From: Acidobacteriota bacterium
GTDB lineage: Bacteria; Acidobacteriota; Terriglobia; Bryobacterales; UBA6623
DNA length: 64,000 nucleotides
NCBI GenBank assembly: GCA_016125275.1
Contig: WGMB01000004.1
Location: forward strand, 310,001-374,000
Direction: 5' to 3'
The notes under the pieces are model-generated. The model had not been told where the DNA came from. It searched no databases and worked only from the letters and a program-made list of their open reading frames with translations. Positions 1 through 7,943 of this stretch are shown here, in pieces; positions within the stretch are counted from its first letter, which is position 1, and every line of letters begins with the position of its first letter. A program made the translations under genes and the position numbers.

Positions 1-1044
1 GCCCACGATCGCCTTGGCGTCCGCGATCTCCTGTTCGGTCGCCGAGGCCACGACGCCCTGGCAGCTCTCGATTTCGAACTGCGCCTTGGGCCAAGAGACG
101 GGATCGCCGATGCGGATGGCGGTGGCCAGGGTCTCCGGTGAGCGCACGGGACGGAACGGCGCCTGAAAGCCGCGCTCGAAGTACTCGTGAAAAGGCGCAG
201 AGCCAGCGGCTTGCACCACGGCGATGCGCGGCAGCTTGGAGATTGCGCCGATCTGATAGAGCTCTCGTAGCCCTTTGCCCAGGGCGGAGACGTTGCCGAG
301 GTTGCCGCCGGGTAGGACGATCCAATCGGGCACGACCCAATTGCGCTGGTCGAGCATCTCGATGACGATCGACTTCTGACCTTCGATCCGAAACGGGTTG
401 ACCGAATTCAGCAGATAGATGCCGATTCTGGCGGCCAACTCCCGCACCAGGGCCAGGATCTGGTCGAAATTGGCTTCGACTTGGACCGTCAGCGCGCCGA
501 ACTCCAATGCCTGCGCCAACTTACCGTAGGCGATCTTGCCGTGGGGCAAAAAGATGACGGCTTGCATGCCGGCTGAGGCGGCATAGGCCGCCATGGACGC
601 CGAGGTGTTGCCGGTCGAGACGCAGGCGACGCGCTGCATACCAAGTCGTCGCGCCTGCGTGGCTCCGGCCGTCATGCCGTTGTCCTTGAAAGATCCGCTG
701 GGGTTGTATCCCTGGTGCTTGAGCTGGAGAGCGTCGACGCCGGCGTAGCTGGCGGCCGGCAGGGCGTCGAACAGCGGTGTGTTGCCTTCCCGAATCGTAA
801 CGACGTGGGCGGGGTCCTCGACGAAGGGCAGCATCTCGCGGAAGCGCCAGACGCCGGAGACGTCGAGGGGCTCGCGGCTGAGACGCCGTTCGTCCCAGGT
901 CCTCTTCCAGAGCGAGGCGTCGGCCTGATTGAAGTCATTGTCGACGGCGGTCAGACCGCCACAGGCAGGGCACTCGTAGAGAACCGCGTCGATGGGGAAC
1001 TGTCGGGCGCACGACGGATTGAAACAGACCAAGCGACTGGGCAT
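1..1044 (-). CDS. thrC: Threonine synthase, 3' part cut off by the window edge
   Basis: Pyridoxal-phosphate enzyme that converts O-phosphohomoserine to threonine, the last step of threonine synthesis in the cytoplasm. The 348 codons present read from ATG at 1044 to the window edge without a stop. The N-terminus has a small zinc-ribbon-like element (CFNPSC, then CPACGG about 20 residues later), typical of the longer threonine synthases. The PLP lysine lies in GSFKDNG (about 666-700), and the phosphate-loop motif LPGGNLGNVSALGKG is visible near 260-310. A GGAGGG ribosome site directly precedes ATG, and a TACGAT box sits just upstream of that. Cysteate synthase is a close homolog, but the zinc-ribbon N-terminus and motifs fit ThrC best. 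Confidence 0.93.
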   Translation of the reverse strand, partial: MPSRLVCFNPSCARQFPIDAVLYECPACGGLTAVDNDFNQADASLWKRTWDERRLSREPLDVSGVWRFREMLPFVEDPAHVVTIREGNTPLFDALPAASYAGVDALQLKHQGYNPSGSFKDNGMTAGATQARRLGMQRVACVSTGNTSASMAAYAASAGMQAVIFLPHGKIAYGKLAQALEFGALTVQVEANFDQILALVRELAARIGIYLLNSVNPFRIEGQKSIVIEMLDQRNWVVPDWIVLPGGNLGNVSALGKGLRELYQIGAISKLPRIAVVQAAGSAPFHEYFERGFQAPFRPVRSPETLATAIRIGDPVSWPKAQFEIESCQGVVASATEQEIADAKAIVG

Positions 1045-1054
1045 GCGTCCCTCC

Positions 1055-1060
1055 ATCGTA
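1055..1060 (-). promoter_or_regulatory. Candidate -10 box of thrC
   Basis: TACGAT on the minus strand ends 10 nt before the thrC ATG. Those 10 nt contain the Shine-Dalgarno GGAGGG, so a transcript starting about 7 nt downstream of the box would have almost no leader. No good -35 is visible. Confidence 0.4.
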
Positions 1061-1239
1061 TCTCGCCAGATCGGGATGAAGTCTGCAATGCGGACTGGGT
1101 GATCGCCACGGGGAGGGGCTGCGGGAGCGGCGGCGGGTGTCAGGAACCGGCGAGACTTGGCCGAAGTCAGCCTCTGGCTGCGAGGTTCTGGATGAGAGGA
1201 CCTGAGCCTTCCAGGCGTAGTGGGGCCAGGCGCATAGTG

Positions 1240-4200
1240 ATGAAACCCAAACCGCTTTCTCGAATCTGTTCGGTCGCAGTCCTCCTTCTTCTGACGACGC
1301 TTGGGCGGGGTACGCTGAGTGCGCAGTGTCCCGGCAACATCCAGTTTCGCGAGATTCAGGACCGTTGGGTGGAGATCGTCTTCCAAACCGACACGCCTGG
1401 GGCCAGCACGCGAACGCGGATTGCTTTTGGCGAAGACCCGCAGAATCTCGCGGCGGAGACTCCGACTCGGGTGCTTGGAAATTGGAGCGGGCAGCCGAAC
1501 GTCGCAACGATCACGAATCGCCAGCGAGCCATTACCGGGCTGGCGCCATCGACGAGCTACTACTTCGACATTCGTGTGAGCAACGCGGCAGGGTCGAGCT
1601 TCGGGAACTGGGACCAGTGTGAGACGCAGCACTGTCCTAGCGCCGGGGCGCAACCCGGGGGATATCAATGCGTGCAGGTTGGATCGCGCTTGCGGCCGCG
1701 GTTCACGACTTTGCCCGCCAACGGAACGCCTCCGACATCGCCCAACAGCCCCGTCAACCAACCGGTTCTGACAGACCTGCCTGTGGTGACGGGCAGCACC
1801 TTTTTGGTGAACCTGGATGAAGAGAAGCGATGTACGAATTTCCAGCAGATGCTCAATGCCGCCGCGGCGGCCGACCCGGGCTTGGTGCATCAGGTGGTGG
1901 TGCCGGCCGGCGGGGTATGCCGCCCGGAGTCCGAAGACCGGAGAGGGTACATCCTCGGAGAGAAGCGTGGCACGGGCACGGTGGTCGTACGCTGCGACGC
2001 CGATCCGAAGCTCTTGCCGCCCCCTGGAGTGCGCATCGACCCGGCCTGGCAGGCCGGAGGCATGTGCAACATCGAATGGAACCTGGGCGACAACTCGGCT
2101 GACAATACCGCCCTCATCGCGGTGAGCCCCGCCAACTGCGCCAGCCAACCCTGCACGGAGGGTTGGCGGTTCGTGGGGTTCCGGATCGGAGCGCCCGACT
2201 TCCGACTGGTGACGCGGAAGGTCTGGCCCGTCATAAGCTTTGATTCGAGCAACGGCAAGATCACGGTGCAGGGAGATATCCGGGAGAAGGAGGTCTTCGA
2301 CAACCTGCAGGTCAGCCTACCCGGCGTCGCGGAAGTCTACGCTCACCGCACCTGCAACGTCACCAGTAAGACTTACAACTCCTCGACCGATACCAGCGTC
2401 GTCACTCTCTGCGGCGGCGGCAACGCGGGCGGCAACTATCTGGGGGGCGGAACGTTGTCGGACCGCATCGCCACGCCGTTGGCAACCTGTGCGGCGGGCG
2501 TCGACCCGATCTGTGAGAGCGCCGAGCCGCACCTGCTGAGCAACTACTACGAGTTCCCGCTCCTGACGATCAGCGGGGATACGGCGACGGTGAACGGGTC
2601 GCACCAGATCGACAACTTCCATGGCGTCCGGATTCTCGGTTCCACCGGCGGCTGCGATGGCTTCTACACCGTCACGTCAGTCAACAAGGGAGCCGGCACC
2701 GCCCGACTCAGTCCCGCTCCCGCCTCACCCTGCACAGGCGGAGTAATGCAGGAGATGGGTGCGATCACAATCTTCGAGACGGCCGGACGAGGAGCCAGCG
2801 ACGCCAATCGCGTCCATCTGATGAACGTGATCGACGCCACTCACTTTCAGTTGCTCGGAAGCGTCCTGAGCGGGTCCACGATCGGCGGATGGTCCGCCAT
2901 TGATCCGCCGCTATTCGAGACCATGGTGACGTTGCGTTCGTGTCGGCGTTGCGTTTTCGATCGCGTTCTCCTCGACGGGGGCGGGCCTCCCATCAGGTCC
3001 CAAGGTGCGTTCAGTTGGACACAGAGCACGACTCCGCAAACCCGGTACGCCACGCAGGGCGCGGTCATCAACTCGTGGATTCAGGACTTTGAAGCCTGGT
3101 TCCCAACCCACCCGATCAGCGGAACGGCGCCGCGTACGACCGTTTACAGCGTGCTGTCCGCCACGCCGGTCATTCATGGAATTACCGCGACGTACGACTA
3201 CCAAGTGCTGAACGTGGGCCACTACGCGGTCCCAGGCATTTCTATGTTCGGGCAGAACGGGAACCAAGTGTGCGCCGAGGACATCTCGCTGGAGAGGGGG
3301 TTCTTCTACTACCCACGGAGCCGCGTGGCGGGCTTTCCGGAAGCACATGGGCTCTACTTTCCGAGCCGTCATTTCATCGAGTTCAAGTGCGTCCGGAGAT
3401 TGGGCGTTCGCGGCCTTGAACTTCGGCAGAATCCGGCCAACGGCCAGCCCTCGGGCGCCCCGATTCAGCTCAGCACCCAGAACGAGCGCAGCATCGAACT
3501 GCCGGGCGCGGCCGCTCAGGACGTCAACCTGGAGTTCAACCTGATTTGGGACAACGGCGGAGCTATCGACATGGTGGGTCCGGGCGACACCGTCTCCGCG
3601 TCCGAGTCGACCCGGCGCATTCGCATTGCCGACAATCTGGTTCGGACCAACCGGCCGGTCTGGAACACGATGCCCAGCAACCAGTTCGGCGAGATCAAGG
3701 AGCAGTGGGGCAATCTGCCCTTCTATGGCGAGTTCTTCCGGGATGTCACGGTATCCACGGATACGATCATCGAGCGCAACACGGTAGGCGAGCTCCTTGG
3801 AAGCAACGCGGCCTTCTATCAACTGGAGGGGCAGTTCGCCGGCACGTCGACGGTCCGCAAGAACATCTTCCCGTTCTCGAACGGTCAGTTCCGAGGGATC
3901 TACACAACGGACACAGGCTACCTCCCGTCCCCACTGGGCACCACAGGATACAAGGCCTGGATCAACCACTTTCGGCGCGGCGTGGGACCGGATCCTTTCT
4001 CGGTCTGGGACAACGTGGCGGTCCCGTGTCTGGACGATGCCAAGCTTCCCTTCGAGGCTGCATCGAAATCGACCAACAACGTCAACAACACGGCAAACTC
4101 CGATTTTTCTTGTTCCGGGGGGTGTCCATCCAACTTTTCCACCCAGATCGTGGGTGCGAACGGGCAGAACTGTAGGACTCGGCAGGCGTTGGTCTTCAAG

Positions 4201-4557
4201 GAGCGCATGGACTACGGCCGGCCGGCGAACCCCGCCTATCCGGGCTACGGCGTGGACGCGGACCAACTTTGGGACAAGATCGGGCTCGTGAGGGACCTGA
4301 AGGTTGAGCCGGGTCCGGTGGGAACCGCCACGTTTACCTATCGCGCACCGGATACGGCGGCCTGTTGGATCGACTACGGGCAGGACAAACTCTTCCCGAC
4401 GTCCAACTTTGGTCGGGTCAGCGACGGAGGCGGCCCGGTACAGCGTCAGGTGCTGTTGACCCAGCTCCTGGGGTCGACAACCTACCATTTCCGGCTGTTG
4501 TGTCCGGCGGACCAGCCGAGGGGATTCTTTGTGACGCTTCCGGGCGGTTCCACGTAG
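1240..4557 (+). CDS. Large secreted beta-helix-like protein with fibronectin-III-like ends
   Basis: Exported protein of 1105 residues, function unknown. The reading frame is open further upstream, but that part lies antisense to thrC; ATG 1240 begins a clean signal peptide (basic MKPKPLSR, hydrophobic core, cleavage near LSAQ). Residues about 30-115 look like a fibronectin-III domain (ending in the LAPSTSYYFDIRVSN-type pattern), and the last 90 residues look like another (STTYHFRLLC). Between them are many short beta-rich segments with N, D and G turns (for example a stretch around IERNTVGELLGSNA), suggesting a right-handed parallel beta-helix as in polysaccharide-acting or surface proteins. 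Many cysteines suggest disulfides. It stands alone, divergent from thrC. The fold is inferred from composition only. Confidence 0.72.
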   Translation: MKPKPLSRICSVAVLLLLTTLGRGTLSAQCPGNIQFREIQDRWVEIVFQTDTPGASTRTRIAFGEDPQNLAAETPTRVLGNWSGQPNVATITNRQRAITGLAPSTSYYFDIRVSNAAGSSFGNWDQCETQHCPSAGAQPGGYQCVQVGSRLRPRFTTLPANGTPPTSPNSPVNQPVLTDLPVVTGSTFLVNLDEEKRCTNFQQMLNAAAAADPGLVHQVVVPAGGVCRPESEDRRGYILGEKRGTGTVVVRCDADPKLLPPPGVRIDPAWQAGGMCNIEWNLGDNSADNTALIAVSPANCASQPCTEGWRFVGFRIGAPDFRLVTRKVWPVISFDSSNGKITVQGDIREKEVFDNLQVSLPGVAEVYAHRTCNVTSKTYNSSTDTSVVTLCGGGNAGGNYLGGGTLSDRIATPLATCAAGVDPICESAEPHLLSNYYEFPLLTISGDTATVNGSHQIDNFHGVRILGSTGGCDGFYTVTSVNKGAGTARLSPAPASPCTGGVMQEMGAITIFETAGRGASDANRVHLMNVIDATHFQLLGSVLSGSTIGGWSAIDPPLFETMVTLRSCRRCVFDRVLLDGGGPPIRSQGAFSWTQSTTPQTRYATQGAVINSWIQDFEAWFPTHPISGTAPRTTVYSVLSATPVIHGITATYDYQVLNVGHYAVPGISMFGQNGNQVCAEDISLERGFFYYPRSRVAGFPEAHGLYFPSRHFIEFKCVRRLGVRGLELRQNPANGQPSGAPIQLSTQNERSIELPGAAAQDVNLEFNLIWDNGGAIDMVGPGDTVSASESTRRIRIADNLVRTNRPVWNTMPSNQFGEIKEQWGNLPFYGEFFRDVTVSTDTIIERNTVGELLGSNAAFYQLEGQFAGTSTVRKNIFPFSNGQFRGIYTTDTGYLPSPLGTTGYKAWINHFRRGVGPDPFSVWDNVAVPCLDDAKLPFEAASKSTNNVNNTANSDFSCSGGCPSNFSTQIVGANGQNCRTRQALVFKERMDYGRPANPAYPGYGVDADQLWDKIGLVRDLKVEPGPVGTATFTYRAPDTAACWIDYGQDKLFPTSNFGRVSDGGGPVQRQVLLTQLLGSTTYHFRLLCPADQPRGFFVTLPGGST

Positions 4558-4578
4558 TCCTCTCTGTCAATCGTCCCC

Positions 4579-4587
4579 TGCTAAACT
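4579..4587 (+). promoter_or_regulatory. Extended -10 promoter element before the cyclophilin lipoprotein
   Basis: TGC followed by TAAACT, ending 8 nt before ATG 4596. An extended -10 does not need a -35 and none is obvious. The predicted start of transcription falls at or next to the start codon. Confidence 0.45.
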
Positions 4588-4595
4588 GGGGGCGA

Positions 4596-5363
4596 ATGAA
4601 CAAAGAGAATACGGCCCTCAGCCCTCGGCGGCTGATGTGGATCGCCCTGATGGCGATCGCTCTGATGATCGGGGGATGCGGTTCGACGCCTCCCCCCGAA
4701 GAACCGCCTGCCGAACCGCCGCCGGCCGCCAGCGAAGCCGCCCCTCCGCCGGAGGCGGCTCCAGCAGAGGTCGCTCCGGAGCCGGAGCCCGCGCCTCCGG
4801 CCGCCGCGCCGGAGGAGGCGCCGAAGAAGGCAGAGGCCAAGAAGCCGGCTCCGCCCCCTCCGCCCAAGGAGCCTCGCGTCGTCATCAAAACCACCAAGGG
4901 TTCGATGACCGTGGAACTCTACCCGGACGAGGCGCCGGAGACGGTCAAGAACTTCCTGCAGTACGTGGATGAGGGCTTCTACGACGGTACGGTGTTTCAC
5001 CGCGTCATCCCCGGCTTCATGATTCAGGGAGGCGGTCACGTCGCCGACCTATCCAAGAAGGACACCCACGATCCGATCCGCAACGAGGCGACCAACGGGC
5101 TCAAGAACACCCGCGGGACAATCTCGATGGCGCGGACGGCTAATCCTCATAGCGCCACCTCACAGTTCTTCATCAATCACGCCGACAATGCGATGTTGGA
5201 CAACTCGCCGCAGAACGGCTGGGGCTACTGCGTTTTCGGCAAAGTCATCGAAGGACTGGACGTTCTCGACGCAATCGCGTCGACGCCGACCGGCAACAAG
5301 GGCGGCATGCAGGATGTACCGCTGCAGACGGTGACGATCGAGTCGATTCGCCGAGCTTCCTGA
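4596..5363 (+). CDS. Cyclophilin-type peptidyl-prolyl isomerase, lipoprotein
   Basis: Catalyses cis-trans isomerisation of prolyl bonds during protein folding, here in the periplasm. The 255-residue product starts with a type II signal ending in a lipobox (MIGGC, Cys28), then a low-complexity Pro/Glu/Ala tether of about 60 residues, then the cyclophilin domain from about residue 88. Catalytic signatures are present: FHRVIPGFMIQGG (Arg and Phe of the active site) and SQFFIN. The start is ATG 4596, which follows an extended -10 element by 8 nt; the frame is open further upstream without a sensible N-terminus. It is followed after 12 bp by a second cyclophilin without a signal, probably co-transcribed. 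Confidence 0.92.
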   Translation: MNKENTALSPRRLMWIALMAIALMIGGCGSTPPPEEPPAEPPPAASEAAPPPEAAPAEVAPEPEPAPPAAAPEEAPKKAEAKKPAPPPPPKEPRVVIKTTKGSMTVELYPDEAPETVKNFLQYVDEGFYDGTVFHRVIPGFMIQGGGHVADLSKKDTHDPIRNEATNGLKNTRGTISMARTANPHSATSQFFINHADNAMLDNSPQNGWGYCVFGKVIEGLDVLDAIASTPTGNKGGMQDVPLQTVTIESIRRAS

Positions 5364-5375
5364 AGGAATTTTCCA

Positions 5376-5891
5376 ATGGCAGAAGAAACCAATCCCCGCG
5401 TCGTGATGGAAACATCGAAGGGCGCTATCACCCTCGAACTCGATCCGGCGAAGGCGCCCAAGACGGTCGCCAACTTTCTTTCCTATGTCGATGCTGAGCA
5501 CTACGATGGAACGATCTTCCATCGGGTGATCTCGAACTTCATGATTCAAGGCGGCGGCTTCGACGAGCGCATGATGGAGCGCGAGACCGGCGATCCCATC
5601 GAGAACGAGGCCGACAACGGGCTCAGCAACGAAAAGGGAACCATCGCGATGGCGCGGACTTCGGATCCGCACAGCGCTACGGCTCAGTTCTTCATCAACG
5701 CCACCGATACGAACGACTTCCTCGACCACACGAGCAAGACGCCCCGCGGCTGGGGCTATTGCGTGTTCGGGAAGGTCGTGGACGGGCTGGACGTGGTGGA
5801 CTCCATTCGCCAGGTCAAGACCGGCCGGCGTGGCATGCACGACGACGTGCCGAGCGAGCCGGTCGTGATCAAGACCGCCCGCCGCGCCTGA
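5376..5891 (+). CDS. Cyclophilin-type peptidyl-prolyl isomerase, cytoplasmic
   Basis: Prolyl isomerase of the PpiB/CypA family, 171 residues, a single domain with no signal peptide, so probably cytoplasmic. Active-site segments [14 protein letters not shown] and TAQFFINAT are intact, as is the closing [18 protein letters not shown] segment. A GAAGGAA ribosome site lies about 7 nt before ATG. It is about half identical by eye to the lipoprotein cyclophilin just upstream, suggesting a tandem duplication with divergent localisation. Confidence 0.93.
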   Translation: MAEETNPRVVMETSKGAITLELDPAKAPKTVANFLSYVDAEHYDGTIFHRVISNFMIQGGGFDERMMERETGDPIENEADNGLSNEKGTIAMARTSDPHSATAQFFINATDTNDFLDHTSKTPRGWGYCVFGKVVDGLDVVDSIRQVKTGRRGMHDDVPSEPVVIKTARRA

Positions 5892-5917
5892 TTTCACTTT
5901 CCGCACTGGCCGCGGCG

Positions 5918-5926
5918 TGCTAGAAC
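5918..5926 (+). promoter_or_regulatory. Extended -10 promoter element
   Basis: TGC followed by TAGAAC, ending 7 nt before ATG 5934. It suggests the small downstream gene has its own promoter and a nearly leaderless mRNA. Confidence 0.42.
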
Positions 5927-5933
5927 GAGGACC

Positions 5934-6284
5934 ATGAAGCGGTTCTCGTTTGGCGCGCCGGTCGGCCTGCTGGCCGCCTTCCTGCTGGGTGCGGCCTTCG
6001 CGCAACAGGCGCAGCAGCCCACGCAGGCTCCGGAGTTGACGGCGGAGGAGCGCTTGGCCCAATTGGAGGAACGCTGGGACGCCCTGGAGCGGAGCCTTTC
6101 CCGGCGGGTTCTCCAGGACAATCCGAGCGCTTCTCCAATCAGCCTCGAGACGCGTTTGTCGCAGCTCGAATCCCGCGTCAATCGGCTGGAGCAACAAGCG
6201 GTTAGCGGAATGGGCGGCGGCGACCGGTATCTGGAAAGCCGCGTTCGGGCGCTCGAGAGCGAAGTAGCTCGACTGCGGCGCTGA
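5934..6284 (+). CDS. Exported coiled-coil protein, unknown function
   Basis: Small protein of 116 residues. Residues 1-23 are a signal peptide (ending AAFAQQ); the remainder is Gln/Glu/Leu-rich with heptad spacing (LAQLEERWDALERSL; LSQLESRVNRLEQQ; ESRVRALESEVARLRR), predicting two or three coiled-coil segments. This resembles the N-terminal trimerisation region of CpoB/YbgF but lacks its TPR part, so I do not assign a name. It is expected in the periplasm or outer envelope. The gene ends 6 bp before the convergent ArsC/Spx-family gene. Confidence 0.75.
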   Translation: MKRFSFGAPVGLLAAFLLGAAFAQQAQQPTQAPELTAEERLAQLEERWDALERSLSRRVLQDNPSASPISLETRLSQLESRVNRLEQQAVSGMGGGDRYLESRVRALESEVARLRR

Positions 6285-6290
6285 GCGACC

Positions 6291-6635
6291 TTAGGTCGTC
6301 AAGGCCCCCAGCTTCTCCTCGTCGAATCCGAGGATGATCTCTTCGCCGGCCACGGTGAGGGGACGCTTGATCAGGTTGGGGTGTTCGGCCATCAAGGCGA
6401 CCGCTTCGTCGCGCGTCGGCGGGTGGAGCTTCATTTTGCGTTCCCGATACAGCGCGTTGCGGGTATTGAGGAACTTGCGATAGTCGCGTTCCCCGATCAA
6501 CGCCTCGATCTCGGCGGCGCCGAGGCGCTCCGCGTCCAGGTCCACCAATTCCAACTCCGCGCCGCGTTGCTCGAGGAACTTCTTGGCGTTGCGGCAGGTA
6601 GAACAGGTCTTCTTGTGGTAAAAGCGCAGTTTCAT
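6291..6635 (-). CDS. ArsC/Spx-family thioredoxin-fold protein
   Basis: Single-domain protein of 114 residues with the family signature: a redox or catalytic CSTC pair at residues 12-15 (KKTCSTCRNAKKFL), a central TRNALYRERK segment and the cis-proline segment NLIKRPL. Members are arsenate reductases, Spx-like RNA-polymerase regulators or uncharacterised YffB-like proteins; the sequence does not decide which. The CxxC form and absence of any ars neighbour argue against a dedicated arsenate reductase. It starts 9 nt after the stop of the rhodanese gene, so the two are probably co-transcribed redox/sulfur functions. Confidence 0.85.
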   Translation of the reverse strand: MKLRFYHKKTCSTCRNAKKFLEQRGAELELVDLDAERLGAAEIEALIGERDYRKFLNTRNALYRERKMKLHPPTRDEAVALMAEHPNLIKRPLTVAGEEIILGFDEEKLGALTT

Positions 6636-6644
6636 GATGCGAGA

Positions 6645-6971
6645 TCAGTAGCGGGGCAGGCTCGGATCGATGAGGAGGCTCCAGCCGTCAATGCCGCCGG
6701 CGAGGCTGCGGACGTTGTCCAGGCCCTGCTGCCGCAGCCAAGCGGCTACGTTTAGGCTCCGGACGCCGTGATGGCAATAGACCACGCAGAGACCCTCGCC
6801 CGAGCGATAGTCCCCGATCCTCTCTGGAGTTTCGTTCATCGGGATGAGCTCGGCGTCGGGTAGGCTGACGATCTCGTGTTCCCAAGGCTCTCGGCAGTCG
6901 ACGAGGCGAATCGTCTTGCCGGTCTGTAGAGCGGCGGAGAGATCCGCGCAACTGATTTCCAAATCTTCCAC
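6645..6971 (-). CDS. Rhodanese-domain protein
   Basis: Single rhodanese domain of 108 residues, expected to transfer sulfane sulfur or handle thiols. Motifs: IRLVDCREPWEHE (CH2A-like), then YCHHGVRS with the active-site Cys in a six-residue loop, and LAGGIDGWS at the C-terminus. I chose GTG 6971: it sits 14 nt after an extended -10 element (TGCTACACT) and gives the normal family length. A longer form from TTG 7064 would begin upstream of that promoter and adds a non-conserved Arg-rich stretch. It precedes the ArsC/Spx-family gene in a two-gene unit. Confidence 0.85.
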   Translation of the reverse strand: MEDLEISCADLSAALQTGKTIRLVDCREPWEHEIVSLPDAELIPMNETPERIGDYRSGEGLCVVYCHHGVRSLNVAAWLRQQGLDNVRSLAGGIDGWSLLIDPSLPRY

Positions 6972-6985
6972 GACCGATGACGGCC

Positions 6986-6994
6986 AGTGTAGCA
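6986..6994 (-). promoter_or_regulatory. Extended -10 promoter element before the rhodanese gene
   Basis: On the minus strand TGC followed by TACACT, ending 14 nt before GTG 6971. It helps decide the rhodanese start because the alternative TTG start lies upstream of it. Confidence 0.4.
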
Positions 6995-7114
6995 CCGGCG
7001 ACCGCCCGGCTCGTGACAGCAACCAAGCGCGCCGCGTGTCGAAAGATCCGCTCGCCTTCGGCAAGAATCCGGCCCACGCCCGGAGAAACTCCGGGCGTCT
7101 CGGCGCGTTACTGC

Positions 7115-7123
7115 TGCTAGGAT
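7115..7123 (+). promoter_or_regulatory. Extended -10 promoter element
   Basis: TGC followed by TAGGAT, ending 8 nt before ATG 7132. The 8 nt are CAAGGAGG, so a strong purine stretch touches the start codon, too close for standard Shine-Dalgarno spacing but compatible with a near-leaderless mRNA. Confidence 0.4.
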
Positions 7124-7131
7124 CAAGGAGG

Positions 7132-7647
7132 ATGCGCTTCCTGCAGGCAGGAGACCGGAGGCTGGTGGCCCTCGAGCCGGATCACGACGTGATCCGCAAT
7201 TTGGTGGACCAAGCCGGTTTCGAGTGCGAGATCGAAGAGTCGGACCGCCGGCTGGTCATTGAAGTGTGGCCTTCGGAAGAACAGCAGCTTCTGCTGTTCG
7301 ATGCCGCCGACCCGTCCAACTTGGGATGGTTCTCTCGCTGCCAGTTCTACGTGGACGGGCTGAGCGGCGTTGTGCTCCAGACGCCCTTGTCGGTCGCCAA
7401 CTGTTGGGATGGACGGCGTGTGCTCCCGGATCGCCTGCGGATCGCCCTGTCGACCGAGCTCCCCGCCGGCTTCCGCCTACCGGGTAAGCAGAACCTGAGC
7501 GAGCAGGTGGTCTATGCCTTGCTCTACAACTTGCTCAACGCGCTCGGGGAGACGGGCGTGGCGGTCTGCGGCAAGGGCAGCATCCAGCCTCTAGCAGGGG
7601 CTCCACGGCGCACCGTTGGGGCGACTCCTTCGCGCCGCAAGCCCTAA
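7132..7647 (+). CDS. Hypothetical protein
   Basis: Unrecognised protein of 171 residues without signal peptide or membrane segment, so probably cytoplasmic. It is rich in charged residues in its first half (IEESDRRLVIEVWPSE) and has a Leu-rich helix near residue 130 (VVYALLYNLLNALGE) followed by a basic tail. The start is ATG 7132; the frame is open upstream but that part overlaps the divergent rhodanese gene. No motif allows a functional guess. It is a single-gene unit divergent from the rhodanese pair and followed by the 296-bp palindrome region. Confidence 0.6.
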   Translation: MRFLQAGDRRLVALEPDHDVIRNLVDQAGFECEIEESDRRLVIEVWPSEEQQLLLFDAADPSNLGWFSRCQFYVDGLSGVVLQTPLSVANCWDGRRVLPDRLRIALSTELPAGFRLPGKQNLSEQVVYALLYNLLNALGETGVAVCGKGSIQPLAGAPRRTVGATPSRRKP

Positions 7648-7717
7648 AATCCGCTATATACCTCGGGTGGTACTACCCCGTTACGCTTCGGTCAACAGGA
7701 AAAGACTCAGTACGAAA

Positions 7718-7731
7718 AGTACTCGAGTACT
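7718..7731. repeat. Perfect 14-bp palindrome AGTACTCGAGTACT
   Basis: Perfect self-complementary sequence flanked by A-runs on the left and T-runs on the right (AAA...TTTT), with an extra AGTAC half-site at 7709. It could be a dimeric repressor operator or a short RNA hairpin with a U-rich tail. Confidence 0.6.
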
Positions 7732-7847
7732 GTTTTCATTTTGAACCCAAAGAGCCATTGAGCAAATGTCGTCTCCGGTGCGAAACTCTCGTTGTACCAG
7801 GGACGACTCGTCGGGCTCGCAGGGGGGACGGGGCTCGATAGAGTCGG

Positions 7848-7880
7848 AGGCCGGTTCTTAGGAGCCGGCCTTCTTTTTTT
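7848..7880 (+). terminator. Rho-independent terminator
   Basis: Stem AGGCCGG/CCGGCCT with an inner partly paired segment, followed directly by TTCTTTTTTT. It is the best-formed intrinsic terminator in the window. It lies 200 nt after the nearest upstream gene, so it may end a small RNA or a long 3' UTR. Confidence 0.85.
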
Positions 7881-7906
7881 GACTTCCTCCCCGATCCGAC
7901 ATCGTC

Positions 7907-7915
7907 TGCTAGAAT
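7907..7915 (+). promoter_or_regulatory. Extended -10 promoter element before the Tat-exported oxidoreductase
   Basis: TGC followed by TAGAAT, ending 28 nt before ATG 7944. This leader is longer than in neighbouring genes and includes AAGGAG about 16 nt before the start. Confidence 0.5.
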
Positions 7916-7943
7916 CGGCGCTCGAACAAGGAGCCGATCGCAG

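Larger units (their letters stand above)
7648..7943. other. AT-rich intergenic region with palindrome, terminators and possible small RNA or sORF
   Basis: Stretch of 296 bp without a recognised gene. It is locally AT-rich for this genome (about 7690-7770) and contains a perfect 14-bp palindrome at 7718-7731, with AGTAC repeated at 7709, 7718 and 7726. Read as RNA, the palindrome plus the following GTTTTCATTTT could be a weak terminator of the upstream gene. A second, strong terminator lies at 7848-7880. A 31-codon open frame (ATG 7766 to TAG 7861) lies between them without a ribosome site; I do not call it a gene. Confidence 0.55.

Noticed and set aside
715-1239. Upstream extension of the secreted beta-helix gene
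   Set aside because: The frame is open but runs antisense to thrC and lacks a signal peptide, whereas ATG 1240 begins one.
2911-4488. 525-codon open frame on the minus strand
   Set aside because: It lies opposite the large secreted protein, has a composition biased to Arg/Val/Gly with no recognisable motif, and follows from the codon bias of the plus-strand gene.
5160-6197. 345-codon minus-strand frame over the cyclophilins
   Set aside because: Pure antisense to two well-conserved cyclophilin genes.
6645-7064. Longer rhodanese starting at TTG 7064
   Set aside because: It would begin upstream of the probable promoter and adds a non-conserved extension.
7766-7861. 31-codon small open frame
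   Set aside because: No ribosome site and its stop overlaps the terminator hairpin; could be chance, so not listed as a gene.
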